64,000 nucleotides of DNA, from positions 13,818,173 through 13,882,172 of the forward strand of contig OZ017798.1 in NCBI GenBank assembly GCA_963969395.1, read 5' to 3'. Both the position numbers and the translations under genes were made by a program. The DNA is from Pseudoscleropodium purum (taxonomy: Eukaryota > Streptophyta > Bryopsida > Hypnales > Brachytheciaceae). This document shows, piece by piece, positions 38,341 to 51,117 of this stretch; position 1 is the stretch's first letter, and the number at the start of each line of letters is the position of its first letter. Under the pieces are notes generated by a model, which was given only the letters and a program-made list of their open reading frames with translations, was not told the origin of the DNA and did not search any database.

Positions 38341-41260
38341 GGTTTGTTGGGGAAACCAAGTACTTAATTACACCATTGTATTGTGGCTTGATCCAAAGGT
38401 ACATACACAAAAAAATTCTGGAAGCTTCAATCTAGGCACCATTGGAAGAAGCCTACAACCTCATATCCCCAAACCCCAAACCAAGAGTGCCAAAAAACAA
38501 ACATGTAGCCACAACAAATTGCAACCAAAAGAATAGAAGTGTACAAGAAAGATTGAAATGCTTAGAATACAATGGCTAATAAAAAAACCAAAGATAGAAG
38601 ACAACACAAGGAGAATGATTGAGACAAACAAATGCAATACGGGTTGGAGGGTGTGATCAATGAATCAACCAATACTTAAATTTTCAATGAATGAGGAATC
38701 ATTCCATTGGGAGATTTGTCTACCTCCAATTCCATATTGCAATCAATGCATACAGTCAAAAACTCAAGATTCAAGAAGTGATCCAAGATTTGCAATACAA
38801 TGAGGAAGTGGTGCAATGGCAACAATGGCCCAAGAAATTCCAATAGGAATAACTATCACATTGATTATTCAAATCCACGCCTTTCACAGCAACGGTGTCA
38901 CTAATTTTCCTAGACTACAAAGCATAACAATGATGCCACATCGAGGAGCAGAATTAACTCCCTAAACCAAGTTACTAAACTCTGAAAATATGGCTACTGA
39001 TAAACTAATGTACCAGAGGAGAGAGACAACACTAATCCCCCCCCCAAGTGCAGACACCCTAAACCCTAGTCCATGCTAAACTTGACAGTTTGATGCAACC
39101 TTTATGGACTAATTTGCATCCTTTGATGTAGTTGTCAAGCTATCTAATCAACAGCCTAGGTTGCAAATCATCAAAAGAATAGAAAATAATTCATTGATGC
39201 AAGCTTTTGACACCTTAAATGAATAAAGGAAATGGTGACCCTAAAATCATCTAACTTTGGAACCATGCTCAAAATTTCTTTTTGGACTTCATTTCTACAA
39301 TGGATAATTAGCACAAGCATTTTTTAGGTATAAATTTGGTACAAATTAGCCGATTTTGTGATGGTGCCCCAATTAGGGCAATTGATCCAACCCTTAATGC
39401 CGCTTTTTTCCATCCATGAAGACAAGGCAGAAACTAATTGTGAGTGTTTTGATCTCCACCCAAGAGACCAAATAAGCACAACCAGGTTCTAAGTTAATTA
39501 AGTTTTATGAGTGATTGGTTGTAGTAAACGAGCTGCCTTCCAAACAATGGAGCTTTTTACTAGTTCCTATTTTTATTCCTAAGGGAAGATTGTAAGGCTT
39601 AAGCAAATCTTGACTTATTGAAATGAATGGAGATTTTTGAGTAAACTTAAGAATAAAATTTTCTTGTCAAGATTGGTTTTAAGGCTTAGTCAAAGATAAT
39701 TGACTATCCTTCAAAATTCCCTTGGAAAACTAAAACTTCTTAAGTTCAATCTATTGAGTGAGCGGTATTTTCTAAACGTTCTAATATTTTAAATATTGTC
39801 TAGTTTTACCTTATGAATATAATGCTAAAGGTTATATGATTTTAGTATTTTCCCAATATCTTATATGCTAGTCATTCTTGGTCAATCCTTATTGGTTGTG
39901 AATTTTTTTCCAAACCTCTAATGTTGTTCCTTTTAATTTTCTAACTAACTTGCATGTAATTAATCCTATTTCTAAGGTTTATGTTTTAATTTTGTTTTAA
40001 TTTTAATTTTAATTAATTAATTAATTTTAATTTTTTAATTTTTTAATTTTTTAATTTTAATTAATTTTCATCTGTGCTAATGCTTGGTGTAATTTTTAGT
40101 TAATTTGTTGGAATTAACTTGTTATTAGTTCTACCACTCGATTCCTACTTTTGGCTAATCAATTGATTTGAACTACTTTAGTGAGGTATTAATATAAAGG
40201 TGAAAGTATAAATTTCCTTTTAGTTTCTAGTAAATGTTATTATTGAAAGAATTTTGACCTTTGATTGATTAACCAAAATTCTTAGATAATTCTTGTTTAC
40301 TTTTGAAGTTTGGAACTCACTTCTATTTTGACCTTCTTGGACTTCTACTTTTATTTTGGAAATTGATTCTATTCTGGTTTTTAAGATTCCTACATAATAT
40401 TATTTTGGATGAATTTGTATATTTCATCCAATTAAAGGCTAAAGTTCATTCTCTTGTAACTTCTTCAATTTTTATTGGTTTTTTGAATTTAACATCTTTT
40501 TGGAAAGCTAAAGAAATTTTCTATTTAATTTTTGACTCTAATTCTACTAATCAAATACTCTAATAGTCTGACTTTAATTCCTACCTACAGCCTTAATTGT
40601 TAAATGTGATTTGGAATTTTTTTTTTTTTAAAACATGGGAATTAGAATATGGTGCAAAGAAAATGCCTAAATACTAAACCTCAACATTGTTGATACTCTC
40701 TCCTTTAGTTTGCTTCTCCAATTCCATGGCTTGTTGGTACATTTCTCCCTTCGTTCACATATTTTCGATTCTTGGTATTTGGATTTAATAGGGTCAAATC
40801 TTCCTTTTCAAACTTCTTTCACTTTCCCAAGTAAAATTTTTATGTGATTTTTCTTTGTTTCTTTCTAATTTTTTCTTTTTCATTTGAAGATCCTAACTTT
40901 CTACATCAAATCTTTGAAAATCCTATTCTTTTGGAAGTATTTGCTAACATATTTTGAAGTCAAATTTGCTCCAACTAGCCCTCCTAACCTTTCCCTAATT
41001 TAGTTAGCCTCTAGAACCCTTCTCACGTTAATTGATTCTTTATTTCGTTTTTTATAGATTGACTTTTGAATCTAATCCAAAACTATGGCAAAAAAGTCAA
41101 TTTAAAGCTTCAACTTGATACACCTATTTCCATTGACAATTTCCACTCATCCTTCTCTACTTAAGGATTCAATTAGAACTCTTGTTATTGCAATTCGATC
41201 TCCTGCCTATTCTATTCAATTGGAAGCCTCCTGGTTGGGGTTCCTTGCTAATTTTTGAAT
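38341..41260. other. Intergenic DNA with an (TTAATT)-rich microsatellite and a dispersed block
   Basis: No gene supported. A low-complexity TTAATT/AATTTT run covers about 39,990-40,070. A C9 run lies near 39,038. At about 39,373-39,445 is a block (AATGCCGCTTTTTTCCATCC with flanks) that has clear relatives at the outer ends of the kinase units B2 (about 55,490-55,560) and B1 (about 61,585-61,655). Small open frames such as 40,303-40,563 are in T-rich DNA and unconvincing. Confidence 0.45.
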
Positions 41261-41261
41261 A

Positions 41262-41690
41262 AAATTCAGATTTTATGACTTGACCTCCTAGCTGATTTCT
41301 CAATTGGAAGCCTACTATTGGGCTCGTCGTTGATTTGAATAAAAGTCAGATTTTTGATGACATGACTCCCAACTACTTGCTTAGTTGGTTCAGTTTCTTG
41401 TGGTTCTAAATAAATTTCAGATTTTCGGTTATCCTCACCGATTGCTTGATTGGAAGGTTTTACTGTCTGGGTCCTTTGTTGACTTAAATAAAATTCAGAT
41501 TTTTTTATGACTTGACTTCCTATTTGGTTGCTTAATTGCAAGGCTTAACTGGTTCGGTTTCTTGGGGATTTAAATAAATTTCAGATTTTATGTCTCCTCA
41601 CTCATTGCTTAATTGAATTGTCTCCTGTCTGGGGTTCCTTGTTGATAAAATTCAGATTTTTTATGTCCCAACCTTCTAGCTGATGGCCGA
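41262..41690. repeat. Degenerate tandem array, unit about 77 bp, six units
   Basis: The landmark (A)ATTCAGATTTT or ATTTCAGATTTT recurs at about 41,266, 41,348, 41,416, 41,491, 41,580 and 41,651, i.e. every 68-89 bp. Odd units continue with ATGACTTGAC-like sequence and even units with CGGTTATCCTCA-like or ATGTCTCCTCA sequence, so a two-unit higher-order period of about 155 bp is suggested. Each unit contains GCTTAATTGGAAG-type and GGTTCCTTGTTGA-type blocks. It translates to repetitive minus-strand peptides (41,266-41,541) that I regard as chance. Confidence 0.7.
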
Positions 41691-44600
41691 AATGGAAGAC
41701 CTTACTGGGTTGTCTTCTTTCGGTGGAACCTGGGTTATCTTTCTCAAATTTTTTAAAAATAAGCAAAACTTATTTTGTTCTAAGATTTAAGCAAACCCTC
41801 TGGTTAACCCTCTCGGTGGGAAGCCTCTCTAATTTGAATAAATTGTGATGATGTCTAAATTAAAATCAAACTTGTTTATATCTCATCCCTCCCTGGATGG
41901 CTGTTCAATGGAATCTTTAATTGAATGAAAAAGCCTTTGTGATTGGTTCTGGGCTGATTTCTAAATAGGAACATCTGACTTGACTGACTCCTACTCGACT
42001 CTGGCTTGGCTAAAATAGCCCATACAATAATTTTTATAAGAGGAGTGAAGCTTTGCCATCCGGGGCTATTGTGTCCCAAATTTCAGACAAATTAATACCA
42101 CAATATATGGTGGCTTCGCCGTACGGCCTGGATGGCCAAATTCAAAAGCCAAGTTTCACATGTAAAGTTACTAATACTTTTAGAGGAAGCTTGGATTTCC
42201 CGCAAGTTCCTCAATTTAATGCCAAAGTGCAAATGGGACTCTAAATTTCCGCCGTCAAGGTGTCAGGGGGATGATCCACAACAAGGGTTGTGATATCCCA
42301 CACAAAAAACACTCAAGTGAAAATGGTTAGTAGACACGAGTCTTAAAAGCAAAATCAAGGGTTCAAGCTAACGGCATTGCAAGAATTTGGCTTGAATAAT
42401 CCTTGGGGTTAGTATCGAAACTCAAGAAGCACCAAGATTTCTACAATAACTCAAAAATATAAAGGTTGCAAGTGTTATAAAGGGACCCCCCATGTCTTTT
42501 GAAATGGCTAAAAAAACACAATGAATTGCAAGAAATACAAGGAGCTTAGACACTCACCAAAGCTTCCTTGACAACGTGGCCTTGTATGGCCTAGAATGAA
42601 AATGAAATGAATGCTTTGTGTTGGTGGGTCTCAAACTACTGGAGAGATTTGGTATCAAGTGACTAAAGGACACAAAACAATCAAAAAGGGGTGCAAAGGG
42701 AGTTAGTAGGCACCCTTTTATATGTTTAGGGGGCTCCCACTTACCTCCTTTTACATTAAAAACTACCTAAGTAAACTAAAATTAACTAAAAACCACAATT
42801 AATACGCCTAATTCTATCCTATAGCTAATGTCCTATAATTTTTTGGAGAAAAACTCCAAATGAGAAACGAATTTTGCCGTTGGCTTCAAAAGACCCTTTA
42901 TAGCCCAAGAAAACCTTCACTCCCAACTCCCAAGCCAAAATTCTCACAAAAGACAACATTTTCCAACCTAATGAAAAAAATGAAAAAACTAACTTTTGGA
43001 GTTTGTAGATTTTACTAATTTTGACTAGCCAAGATTGTCTGGAAGGTCCAAGAATGTAAGAAAAGAATCCAAGATGACTCAATTTGGCTTTTGTATGTCT
43101 GTAATTTACTAGTCAACTACGGAATGTTTTTGGAATTTTATTAAATTTTGTTAGTGTTGTTGGTTCGGATAGTTACCGATGTCGGAATGTTGTGAAACTT
43201 GATTAGGCTCTTATTTAGACTAAAACACAATGTTCTAATTTTTAGTGGGATTTTACCATCACCAAATGAATTTCCATGAATTTCTTGGTTTTAGTAATTC
43301 CGGTTGACTTCCCATAGAGTCATGTTCCACAATTTGAAAAATTACAAGATTTTTTGGGCAACCTTTAGGAGGTTTCCAAATTCTTCATGTAAATTTCCAG
43401 ATCCAACTTGCACTTTGTTTAAGAGAAAGAATTTATCCCTTCTTGTTTTTAATTCCTTCGGGGAGGAATCATTCTTGTAATAGGGAATCTTGACGATCTG
43501 GCTTCATTGTGATGTTCCTAGCATGTTTCTAAGCTAGAAACATCTTTTTTCTTATATTAATTGTCTATTCATAGTCTCCATGGATTTTGACTTGTACAGT
43601 CATATATAATGGCTTTTCCCACATTTTACCTTTTCTTCCTGATTTTCACCTATCTTCTCATTGCGGGCTTCTTAAGTTACTAGAAAAGCTAAAGTGACTC
43701 CAACTCTATCATTTTTAGTCAATCTTCATTGCATGCACCTTTACTGTCAAAATCCCAAGTAACATTTCACTAAGTGTTTCGTCCTTGTGTATTGACTAGA
43801 ATTGGGACTACTCCCAATCCATAATCTAACACTTAAATACCTGTTCCAAACATTTAATACTTACAAAGAGCATGTTTGGAGCATTTTCACTGCTCTTAGG
43901 GAGTTAACCCTCTTATTTATGGTTTAATCCCAATTTCTTGTAAAGTCACTTAAATGGCCAATTTGACTATAATTTACTCATAAAAATGAGTAAAAAACAG
44001 CAAAAAGTAGACCCTAAGTTACAAGTGACATTTTCGGGGCTCACACTAATCAAATGTCATCAATTTATTTTTCATTTATGAAAAGCAATGCAAAAAGTGA
44101 TAATCATTAGAAGGAGGAAGCTACTTATATCCATGGATGAAATTTGAAATCTATGAATGTAATTTCATTTATTCACACTATAAGAATTTAAGCATTCTAT
44201 GACTATGTGTATGACTGCATTTCTAGTCATTGTAGCCGTACATATGATTGTTGCAAAATTGTAGGCATTGTAGTCATTGTGGCCAAGTCCTTTATGGAAA
44301 TGACTACATTTTTTATATCACCATCCATCTTCATACATGGATGTTCATCTATAGATTTTTCTTATGTGGCTATTGATGTGACTATGGCTATCTGACATAG
44401 CCCACGGGGCGCTTTAGTCATATTATAGTCATATTTGTGATTGTGCATCATAATGATGGTGGGGCCTATTTTGGCATGCTAGCAATTTTTGATTGGTCGA
44501 GCATTCAAACATTCAGATGACAACATTTTAGTTGTTCTCTAATAAGAACTCAATAGAGTTTGAGTTTAGCCATAAACATTTCTTTTTGAGTAGTAATACT

Positions 44601-44887
44601 ATAGTGAGAATTGAGTTCTATGTGAATAATACTATAGTCCTACCATATATAGGTGGGAAACATTGAGCATTGTGTATTAGCTTGCTATTGGTAGTGGTTA
44701 TGTTTAGGATTTGGGGTGCAGTTTTTGAAAAAATATGACCATTTCGCTTAGTTATAAGGGAGTTATGCCATGGTTATTTTTTATGCAGGGATGGTTTAGG
44801 TAGTGTTATTTTCTTTGGATGTATTGTGGATGGAGTTGGAACCTAGTCATCTTGTAGTGTTTTTTTAGTCAAGTTAGTAGTTCAGTG
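41691..44887. other. Intergenic DNA without recognised genes
   Basis: Contains somewhat more complex stretches (42,040-42,720), with a 63-codon plus-strand frame at 42,053-42,244 and an 85-codon minus-strand frame at 42,825-43,082, both without recognised motifs. It may be remnants of a retroelement, but I see no reverse transcriptase, integrase or long terminal repeats. Confidence 0.4.
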
Positions 44888-45114
44888 CACTAGAAGAATC
44901 CCGCGTTTACTTAGACATGGGTTGTCTTACTTGACGCCATTTACTTGCGCATTTATGTAGCAACACTATGTTTTCCTGTCATTGAAGATGTTATAGTAAA
45001 CGTCAATAGACGTCAATGTTGACAAAAAAACATGGGATTGCTACGTTGAATATGCAAGTAAAGGACGTCAAGTTAGACAACCCATGTCTAAATAAACACA
45101 AGATTCTACTAGTG
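44888..45114. mobile_element. 227-bp CACTA-type foldback MITE with 3-bp TSD
   Basis: The ends are CACTAGAAGAATCC and, inverted, CACTAGTAGAATCT. The flanks are GTG at 44,885-44,887 and GTG at 45,115-45,117. A CACTA start and a 3-bp target duplication are hallmarks of the CACTA (En/Spm) superfamily. The two halves are inverted copies of each other almost to the centre: TTTACTTAGACATGGGTTGT on the left matches the complement of the right half with few differences, so the transcript would fold into a hairpin of about 110 bp per arm. There is no coding capacity. Confidence 0.88.
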
Positions 45115-46448
45115 GTGGTAACAAAAAATGATTGTAGAGGTCAGTTCACAATCATTCTAGGCTTTTTCTATATGCACAAAATTATACAACAGTCATTAGT
45201 ACTTCTGGTCACTCCATTGGGACACTAACATAACTTCACAAAAACTACAACAATAGTTACTTTACAACTAACAAACAAGGCAATGATTGTAAAAAACGAG
45301 CTAATGTAATTCAATAGAAAAAACTATATTACTAATAAAGGCAAGATTGAAACACAAGCATAAACAATAGTACATACTACCTAAATGCACCACTATATAT
45401 AGTGCAAAATGTCCAATATGATAGTAGTATGACTATACTAGGACTACACTTTACCTAAGCTTTCTTCTTTTTTCCACACTATAATCGTTTTTTGCTTCTT
45501 AGTCTATTGAAAACTGCTACCAACCACCAACTAAAACAACCAACAACAAAACTACAAATTAGCAAGACAACAAAACAACCTCTCTACAAAACTACAAAAC
45601 AACAAAACCAAACCAATAGCACAATACAACAATAATACAAAAACAAAAACAAAAACAACAAAAACTAGAAGAAAACATTAACACAACAACAACAAAACAA
45701 CACAACAAAAAGAAGAATATAAACTAAACCATCACTTAAGTAAATTGAAACAAAAACAAAAGGAGAAAATGAGAAGATGTTTATAAGCAAGAAGAAAGAG
45801 GAAGATTGCAACTCACAACTAACCTAAAATGTAGAGGCTAACCTAAAATATGGTAGCTTACTTGAACTCTAAGCCGTTCATTTGTTGTTGAGATGCAATT
45901 TTGCCCATCCATTTAAACCACATAAGAAAGAAGCAATTTGATGCATCCATTTCAATTGTTCATTTGGTCCATCTATTTAAGTCATTCATGTGGTTGATGT
46001 CTCAGCTATTTCTAATGCATTGATTTTCAAAGAATGATTTCCCAATAACAAAACTAGAGTGATGTTGTTGTCACATATCTTTGCCATTCCAACTACAAAA
46101 TGATTCCAAGTAACCAATACAATCATTAGTAGAATGATTGTACATCCATTATAGGAGATTAATCAACATCTCAATCTTGTATTATTAATTTTTTAAAACC
46201 CAAATGCCTCAAATTTACACATTGTCCACTACCTTTGGAAAAGACAATCATTTAGTCGTCATTAATTTAAAAATTACAAAGATATAAAACTAGTATCATT
46301 TCCTAATAGTACCTTTGTCATTTGTAAATGTACACATAGTCAACACACATCTATAATTGGTTGTAGACTAATTACAGATGGTCGTCATAGATGGTCAACA
46401 TAGTCAACGTACATTTGTAATTGGTCTACAACTAAGCTGTTCAAGCAG
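45115..46448. other. AT-rich DNA with a CAA-rich low-complexity tract
   Basis: From about 45,520 to 45,720 the plus strand is dominated by CAA, AACAAA and ACAACAA units. Nothing else is recognisable. Confidence 0.5.
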
Positions 46449-46844
46449 ATGAGTTCAAAGGTCCATGTCATGTCTTCAGATAATTTGCTTATTAAAAAAG
46501 GCCTAGATGAATGGAGTCTTTGGTTGTCAGTCAGGCACTCTTCATTCTACAATGTATTGAATGATTGCACAACAACTAGTCTTTTGTACACATCACGCTA
46601 CTTGTGCAATGACAAAGTTCGAGTCGTTATGCAATCATTTAAGACAATAAGTCATTCTTCAATTGGTTGTGAAAGACCCCTTTTTCTTATAGTGTCATCC
46701 AAAATAATGTACATTCATCCAAATACAAAATTTGATAGCAAATTAGAGATTTCATCTATTGAAAAGCAAAAATATTTTGCTCAAGATTCTCTACAAAAAA
46801 AATCATTGCTTTTCAACAAAAATCACTCAAAAAAACAAAAGTAG
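46449..46844 (+). CDS. Hypothetical 131-aa ORF
   Basis: An uninterrupted frame in an AT-rich setting, beginning MSSKVHVMSSDN and ending in a Lys-rich tail. It has several Cys and Tyr but no motif I recognise, no signal peptide and no membrane segment. There is no neighbouring gene to suggest a role. A chance frame or an element-derived exon are both plausible. Confidence 0.15.
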   Translation: MSSKVHVMSSDNLLIKKGLDEWSLWLSVRHSSFYNVLNDCTTTSLLYTSRYLCNDKVRVVMQSFKTISHSSIGCERPLFLIVSSKIMYIHPNTKFDSKLEISSIEKQKYFAQDSLQKKSLLFNKNHSKKQK

Positions 46845-47189
46845 ATGTCATTTGTCATAAATGATGAAAATTTTGAAACTTTAAATTCATATTTGGAAAA
46901 ATTGAATTTTTATGTAAATGTTGTAATTTTTGATGATTTTGTGAAAGACCCTTTTTCTTAAAATTTGATTGAAATAGATTTATAAATATTTTTCAATTAT
47001 TGAGCATCCCTTCAAAAACACCTTTTACCCCTGTACCATTGTAATTCCTAGGGTGAATGTGTAATTTAAAAAATAAATTATTTGGGGTCCATAGCAAATA
47101 TATAGATGTAATACATATTCCATGATGGATATGTTAGATATAAATATAGATTTGAATATCATGGATATGAATGCAATTTTATGGATCTT

Positions 47190-48140
47190 GGTGAGTGCAT
47201 ACATTTATACAAACGTGTATGGAGACATGTACAGTCGAGTATAATAATCTTATGATCAGCCTATTTGAGCCATTCAAATTTTTTTGTACAATGTTGAGTT
47301 TAATTGGTATATTTTGGTAAGGATAAGCATCATTGCATCCTTACACAACTCCAATCAAGCTTATCAAATTTTAGTTTCAAAAAAGCAAAATTCCAATTTT
47401 GGCAAATTTTTTAAGTCATTTTTATGGTCTCACATGATTTTTTTTTAAACAATTGGTGACGAATTTTTAAAATTTGATTGTGGAAATATGTAGAGAGCAT
47501 CCATAAACACACCTTCCCTTCAACAAGCATCTTCAAAAAAGTTTCACAATTCATCCAATGGAGATTTCAATGTGAAGTGTCATATGACCAAATTTTATAA
47601 GAGTGATATCTCTATGTTAGCTAATTAGATTTTGGCAAAGTAATTATATCATCATGCTCAAATGTACAAAATTAGTTACCATGTGAGGAGAAAATGGAAA
47701 AATATAATTATAATAAAGAGATATCTATTTCTACAAAATTTGGATATTGTCACCCTAACACTGAAATCTCTATAGAAGGAATTGTGAAACTTTTCTAAAG
47801 ATGCTTGTTGAAAAAGAAATGTGCCTATGGATGCTTCCTATATATCTTCACAATCAAATTAAAAAACTTCATCACCAATTGTTTTTTATAATATATCATG
47901 TAAAACCATTAAAATTAATTTTTGAAATTCATCCAAAATAGAATTTCATTTTTTTAGAATTCAAAATTTGGTATACCTGATTGGAATTGGATAAGGATGC
48001 AGTGATAATTATTCTTACCAAAATTTGCCAATTATACTCCACATTGTAAAAAAAAATTTGAATGGCTCAATTAGGCCACTTGTAAGATTTTTCAATCCAA
48101 TTCTACATGTACATATCTTATATCTTTTGTTGCAAATGTA
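47190..48140. repeat. Long inverted repeat (arms about 350-450 bp)
   Basis: The left arm (core 47,266-47,613) and right arm (core 47,717-48,071) are reverse complements with roughly 75-85% identity by eye. Matching pairs include GAGCCATTCAAATTTTTTTG with the complement of 48,050-48,069, GCATCCTTACACAACTCCAA with GCATCCTTATCCAATTCCAA, AACAATTGGTGACGAA with AACAATTGGTGATGAA, and CAACAAGCATCTTCAAAAAA with CAACAAGCATCTTTAGAAAA. Weaker matching continues outward to about 47,190 and 48,140. The spacer is about 100 bp. No open frame is shared. It is a foldback element or an inverted duplication able to form a very long RNA hairpin. Confidence 0.85.
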
Positions 48141-50513
48141 CATAGATCTTAGTATATCTAGAAAATTTCTTTTGGTTTGAAAAAAATCCTAGTTTAGGGT
48201 TTAGGAAAAAATCTATTCTAGCAGTGAAATCCTACTTAATTTAGAAAAAACTGATTCTAGCCATGGTGTTTTTGAGCCTATAGAGTACATGTGATTGTAT
48301 GCTTATAAACACTAACCATAAACACCACATAGAATATGGATAATCACTAATTTTATACACACTATAACATTTTATTTTAATAAAAAAATTGGTACAAATG
48401 AAAAATAGTTGATTCTATAGAAAGATTAATACAACAAGATCTTAGCCAAAATATGGCCTAAGAAGGTAAGGGAGAAAAGTAAAAGTAATTATGAAACAAA
48501 ATTGAACCTAACATATAGAAGGCTCCCCATGTTGTAAACTAAACAAGGAGGGAACATTACCGGTTGCCCAACATCAAACTACTAACATTTCATCTTTTGA
48601 TGCAATTATCAAAATGTTGAAGGTAATATATTTGACAATCAAACTTAGTTTTCTCCTATATTTTTTGGGCATTTAGAGTTAAGGACAAGGGAATAGTTTA
48701 AATTTCAAAAAATGCAAGGATGTGTTTTGAAGTGCAATGTAGAAGAACAATTGAGGAAAGATGACTTCAATCCCTAAAGGTCCCTACATCCTAATATTGG
48801 ATGCACCTTGGTCCATTTCATTTTTAGTTTTTCAAATTTATATTTATTGAAAACAATTTGAATTAAGAAAATTAACCTTAAATGTCGACAAAACTATTTT
48901 ATGGTAGCTAGACTTCGGACTACATAATTGGATAAAAAAATAAATTCAATTTTTTCTCTACGTAAAGAAGATCAAGTTGTCTTTCTATTTTCATATTTGA
49001 AACTAAAACCACTACACATAGACAAAAATTATAAGGAATTTAGGGCAAAATATTGAATGTTTATGTGGTGTTGGAAAGTTTATTATTTAAAAAAATTATT
49101 AATATTCACATTACTATTTTTTTCCAATTCAATTGAAACTATAATTTTGACCATTCTCTTAAAAATTTCAAATACTTTGTATAGAAATTGTATTTTTGGT
49201 GAATTTTTGGCAATAAAACTTTAAAAGAATTTTGAAGCACATTTATAAATAGTTTTAAAATTTTGATTAAAGAGAGGCTTCCTTCTATTGATGCTTATCA
49301 CTGTCCCTATTCATACAAGCTTCAAAAAAGGTACATAATTGTCTTATGTTTTATAACACATTTGTATTTTACTTGCAAACCATTGGCCTTTATGGATGAA
49401 GCTTTATGAGATTAGTTTCCAATTTTACCAGAAAAAAATAAAAAATATTCTTCTAGTATATATTCTAATAGATAAACTTTTCTTAATACATAACATTTTT
49501 TTTGAAATCATATTAATTTTATTTTTTCACAAATAATTATATGTAAATCAATATATTAAAACAAAACAATTAATATCATATGTATATTAACAAATTTTAT
49601 CAAAAATAATATAAACTAGATACTGGTACTAGTAATTTGATTTTAAGGACATAGTTAAGGATGTTGAGGTCATAAAAATAGATGGCTATCAATATTTCAA
49701 TTGAAAACTTTTGACAATTTCTTCATTGCTACTTATATCAATTAACTTGAATTTTTTAAGTAATTAGTTTGGATTGTCTTTATTATATTTATCAACTTAT
49801 TTTCACTTTTTAGAAATTAATAGAGGTTTTTCACATTAATAGAGATTACATAATTGAATGTAATGAGAATATAAGGTTGAAGTCTAAATATGGTTTAAAA
49901 ATGAAATGAAATTTAAGGATGCTGTTTGATTATATAGCAATGGAATCTGGTCCTAATAAGATTAACATTTAAACATTCAAACATCCACCTACTAGATGGT
50001 GAATGTTGTGAAAATTGAACTTCATCCAGTAAAAATTTATTGAAAAATCTTTATGAAAACTACGTAATGTACCTATAGAAAGAAGAAAGAATATTTTATA
50101 TCGATCAATGATATAGATTTGATGAAAAAAGTTCATTTATTTATTATAAATTTTCAAACCTATGGTTGACTGTGTTGCCCTTATGTTGATTGATTCAGTT
50201 ATCTACATTTATTTTTTTAAGTCATAAAACAAGTGGCACTACAACATGTGTCCTTTGGGTGATTTCAAATAGACCTAAAAGATGAAAAAAATACATTTTT
50301 TTTATTCAATTTTTTTTTATATTCAACTCATTTTCAATGAATTGGTTGTTGTAACCTTCACTTCAAGGCATGCCCACATTACATCAATGAATAAGGGTGA
50401 CATTGGAGGACTTAGGGGGGTGAAAGGTAAAAGAGGAAGATCGCTACCTAGATATGGACTTGGAATACCAAGTAGGGGCAAGACTTCATTTAGGCTCAGG
50501 TAGAGGAATTGGT
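48141..50513. other. AT-rich intergenic DNA
   Basis: No gene or repeat could be supported. The open frame at 50,282-50,503 starts in T-rich DNA, has a basic Gly/Arg-rich C-terminal half and no recognised motif. Confidence 0.45.
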
Positions 50514-51117
50514 ATTAATCCCTAAATGCCTGAGGCACCAAATTTTGAGAAGTTGTATCAATTTTTTTGGAATTGTAACCATACAAATTCAAACTAGACA
50601 TGTTAGGGATCACATAGGAAGAAAAAACACAACAATATCACTTATAAGTTGAAAGATTATAACATTTAACCATGAGGGTGTTAAAACTATGAAAAATTTT
50701 CAATTTACTTTTCACAAGTCAAACCTAAAAATTTGGTGACCAAAAAAATATGTAGTTTAAGGGCCTAGCATGAATAACCCCAATCAATTTATAGCTTCTC
50801 AAAATCTACTCTACAATTTTTTTTAATGAGTTTTGAATGTGACTTTTTCTTCAAGTCCTAGTGTATTTGAGGCTCATTTACAAGAGCTCTCAACACTACG
50901 GGAAGTCAAGATTGCAATGGGTACCCTTGCACAAAACCTTGAATAGAAAAATTGCTATCATTTATTATCAAGATCAGATTTTTGATACTAAAACTAGACT
51001 TCATGAAGAACTTTCCAAAAATACAAACTACTAAAAATAGCAAATTGGTTAGTTTTTATATAATTTCAAAGTTTTGCAAACACCAGATTCTGGTGCCTCG
51101 GGCAGTTAGGGGTTAAT
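50514..51117. mobile_element. About 600-bp non-autonomous element with TIRs
   Basis: The left end ATTAATCCCTAAATGCCTGA continues GGCACCAAA; the inverted right end is ATTAACCCCTAACTGCCCGA continuing GGCACCAGAA. About 25 of 29 positions agree. The interior is AT-rich and has no coding frame. A second, diverged copy is at 20,407-20,905, and single ends of the same kind occur elsewhere (about 12,310, 14,475). The target duplication is not clear, so the superfamily is unassigned. Confidence 0.7.

Noticed and set aside
41266..41541. Minus-strand ORF of 91 codons with repeated peptide pattern
   Set aside because: The repetition follows from the 77-bp tandem array; the frame is not kept across all units.
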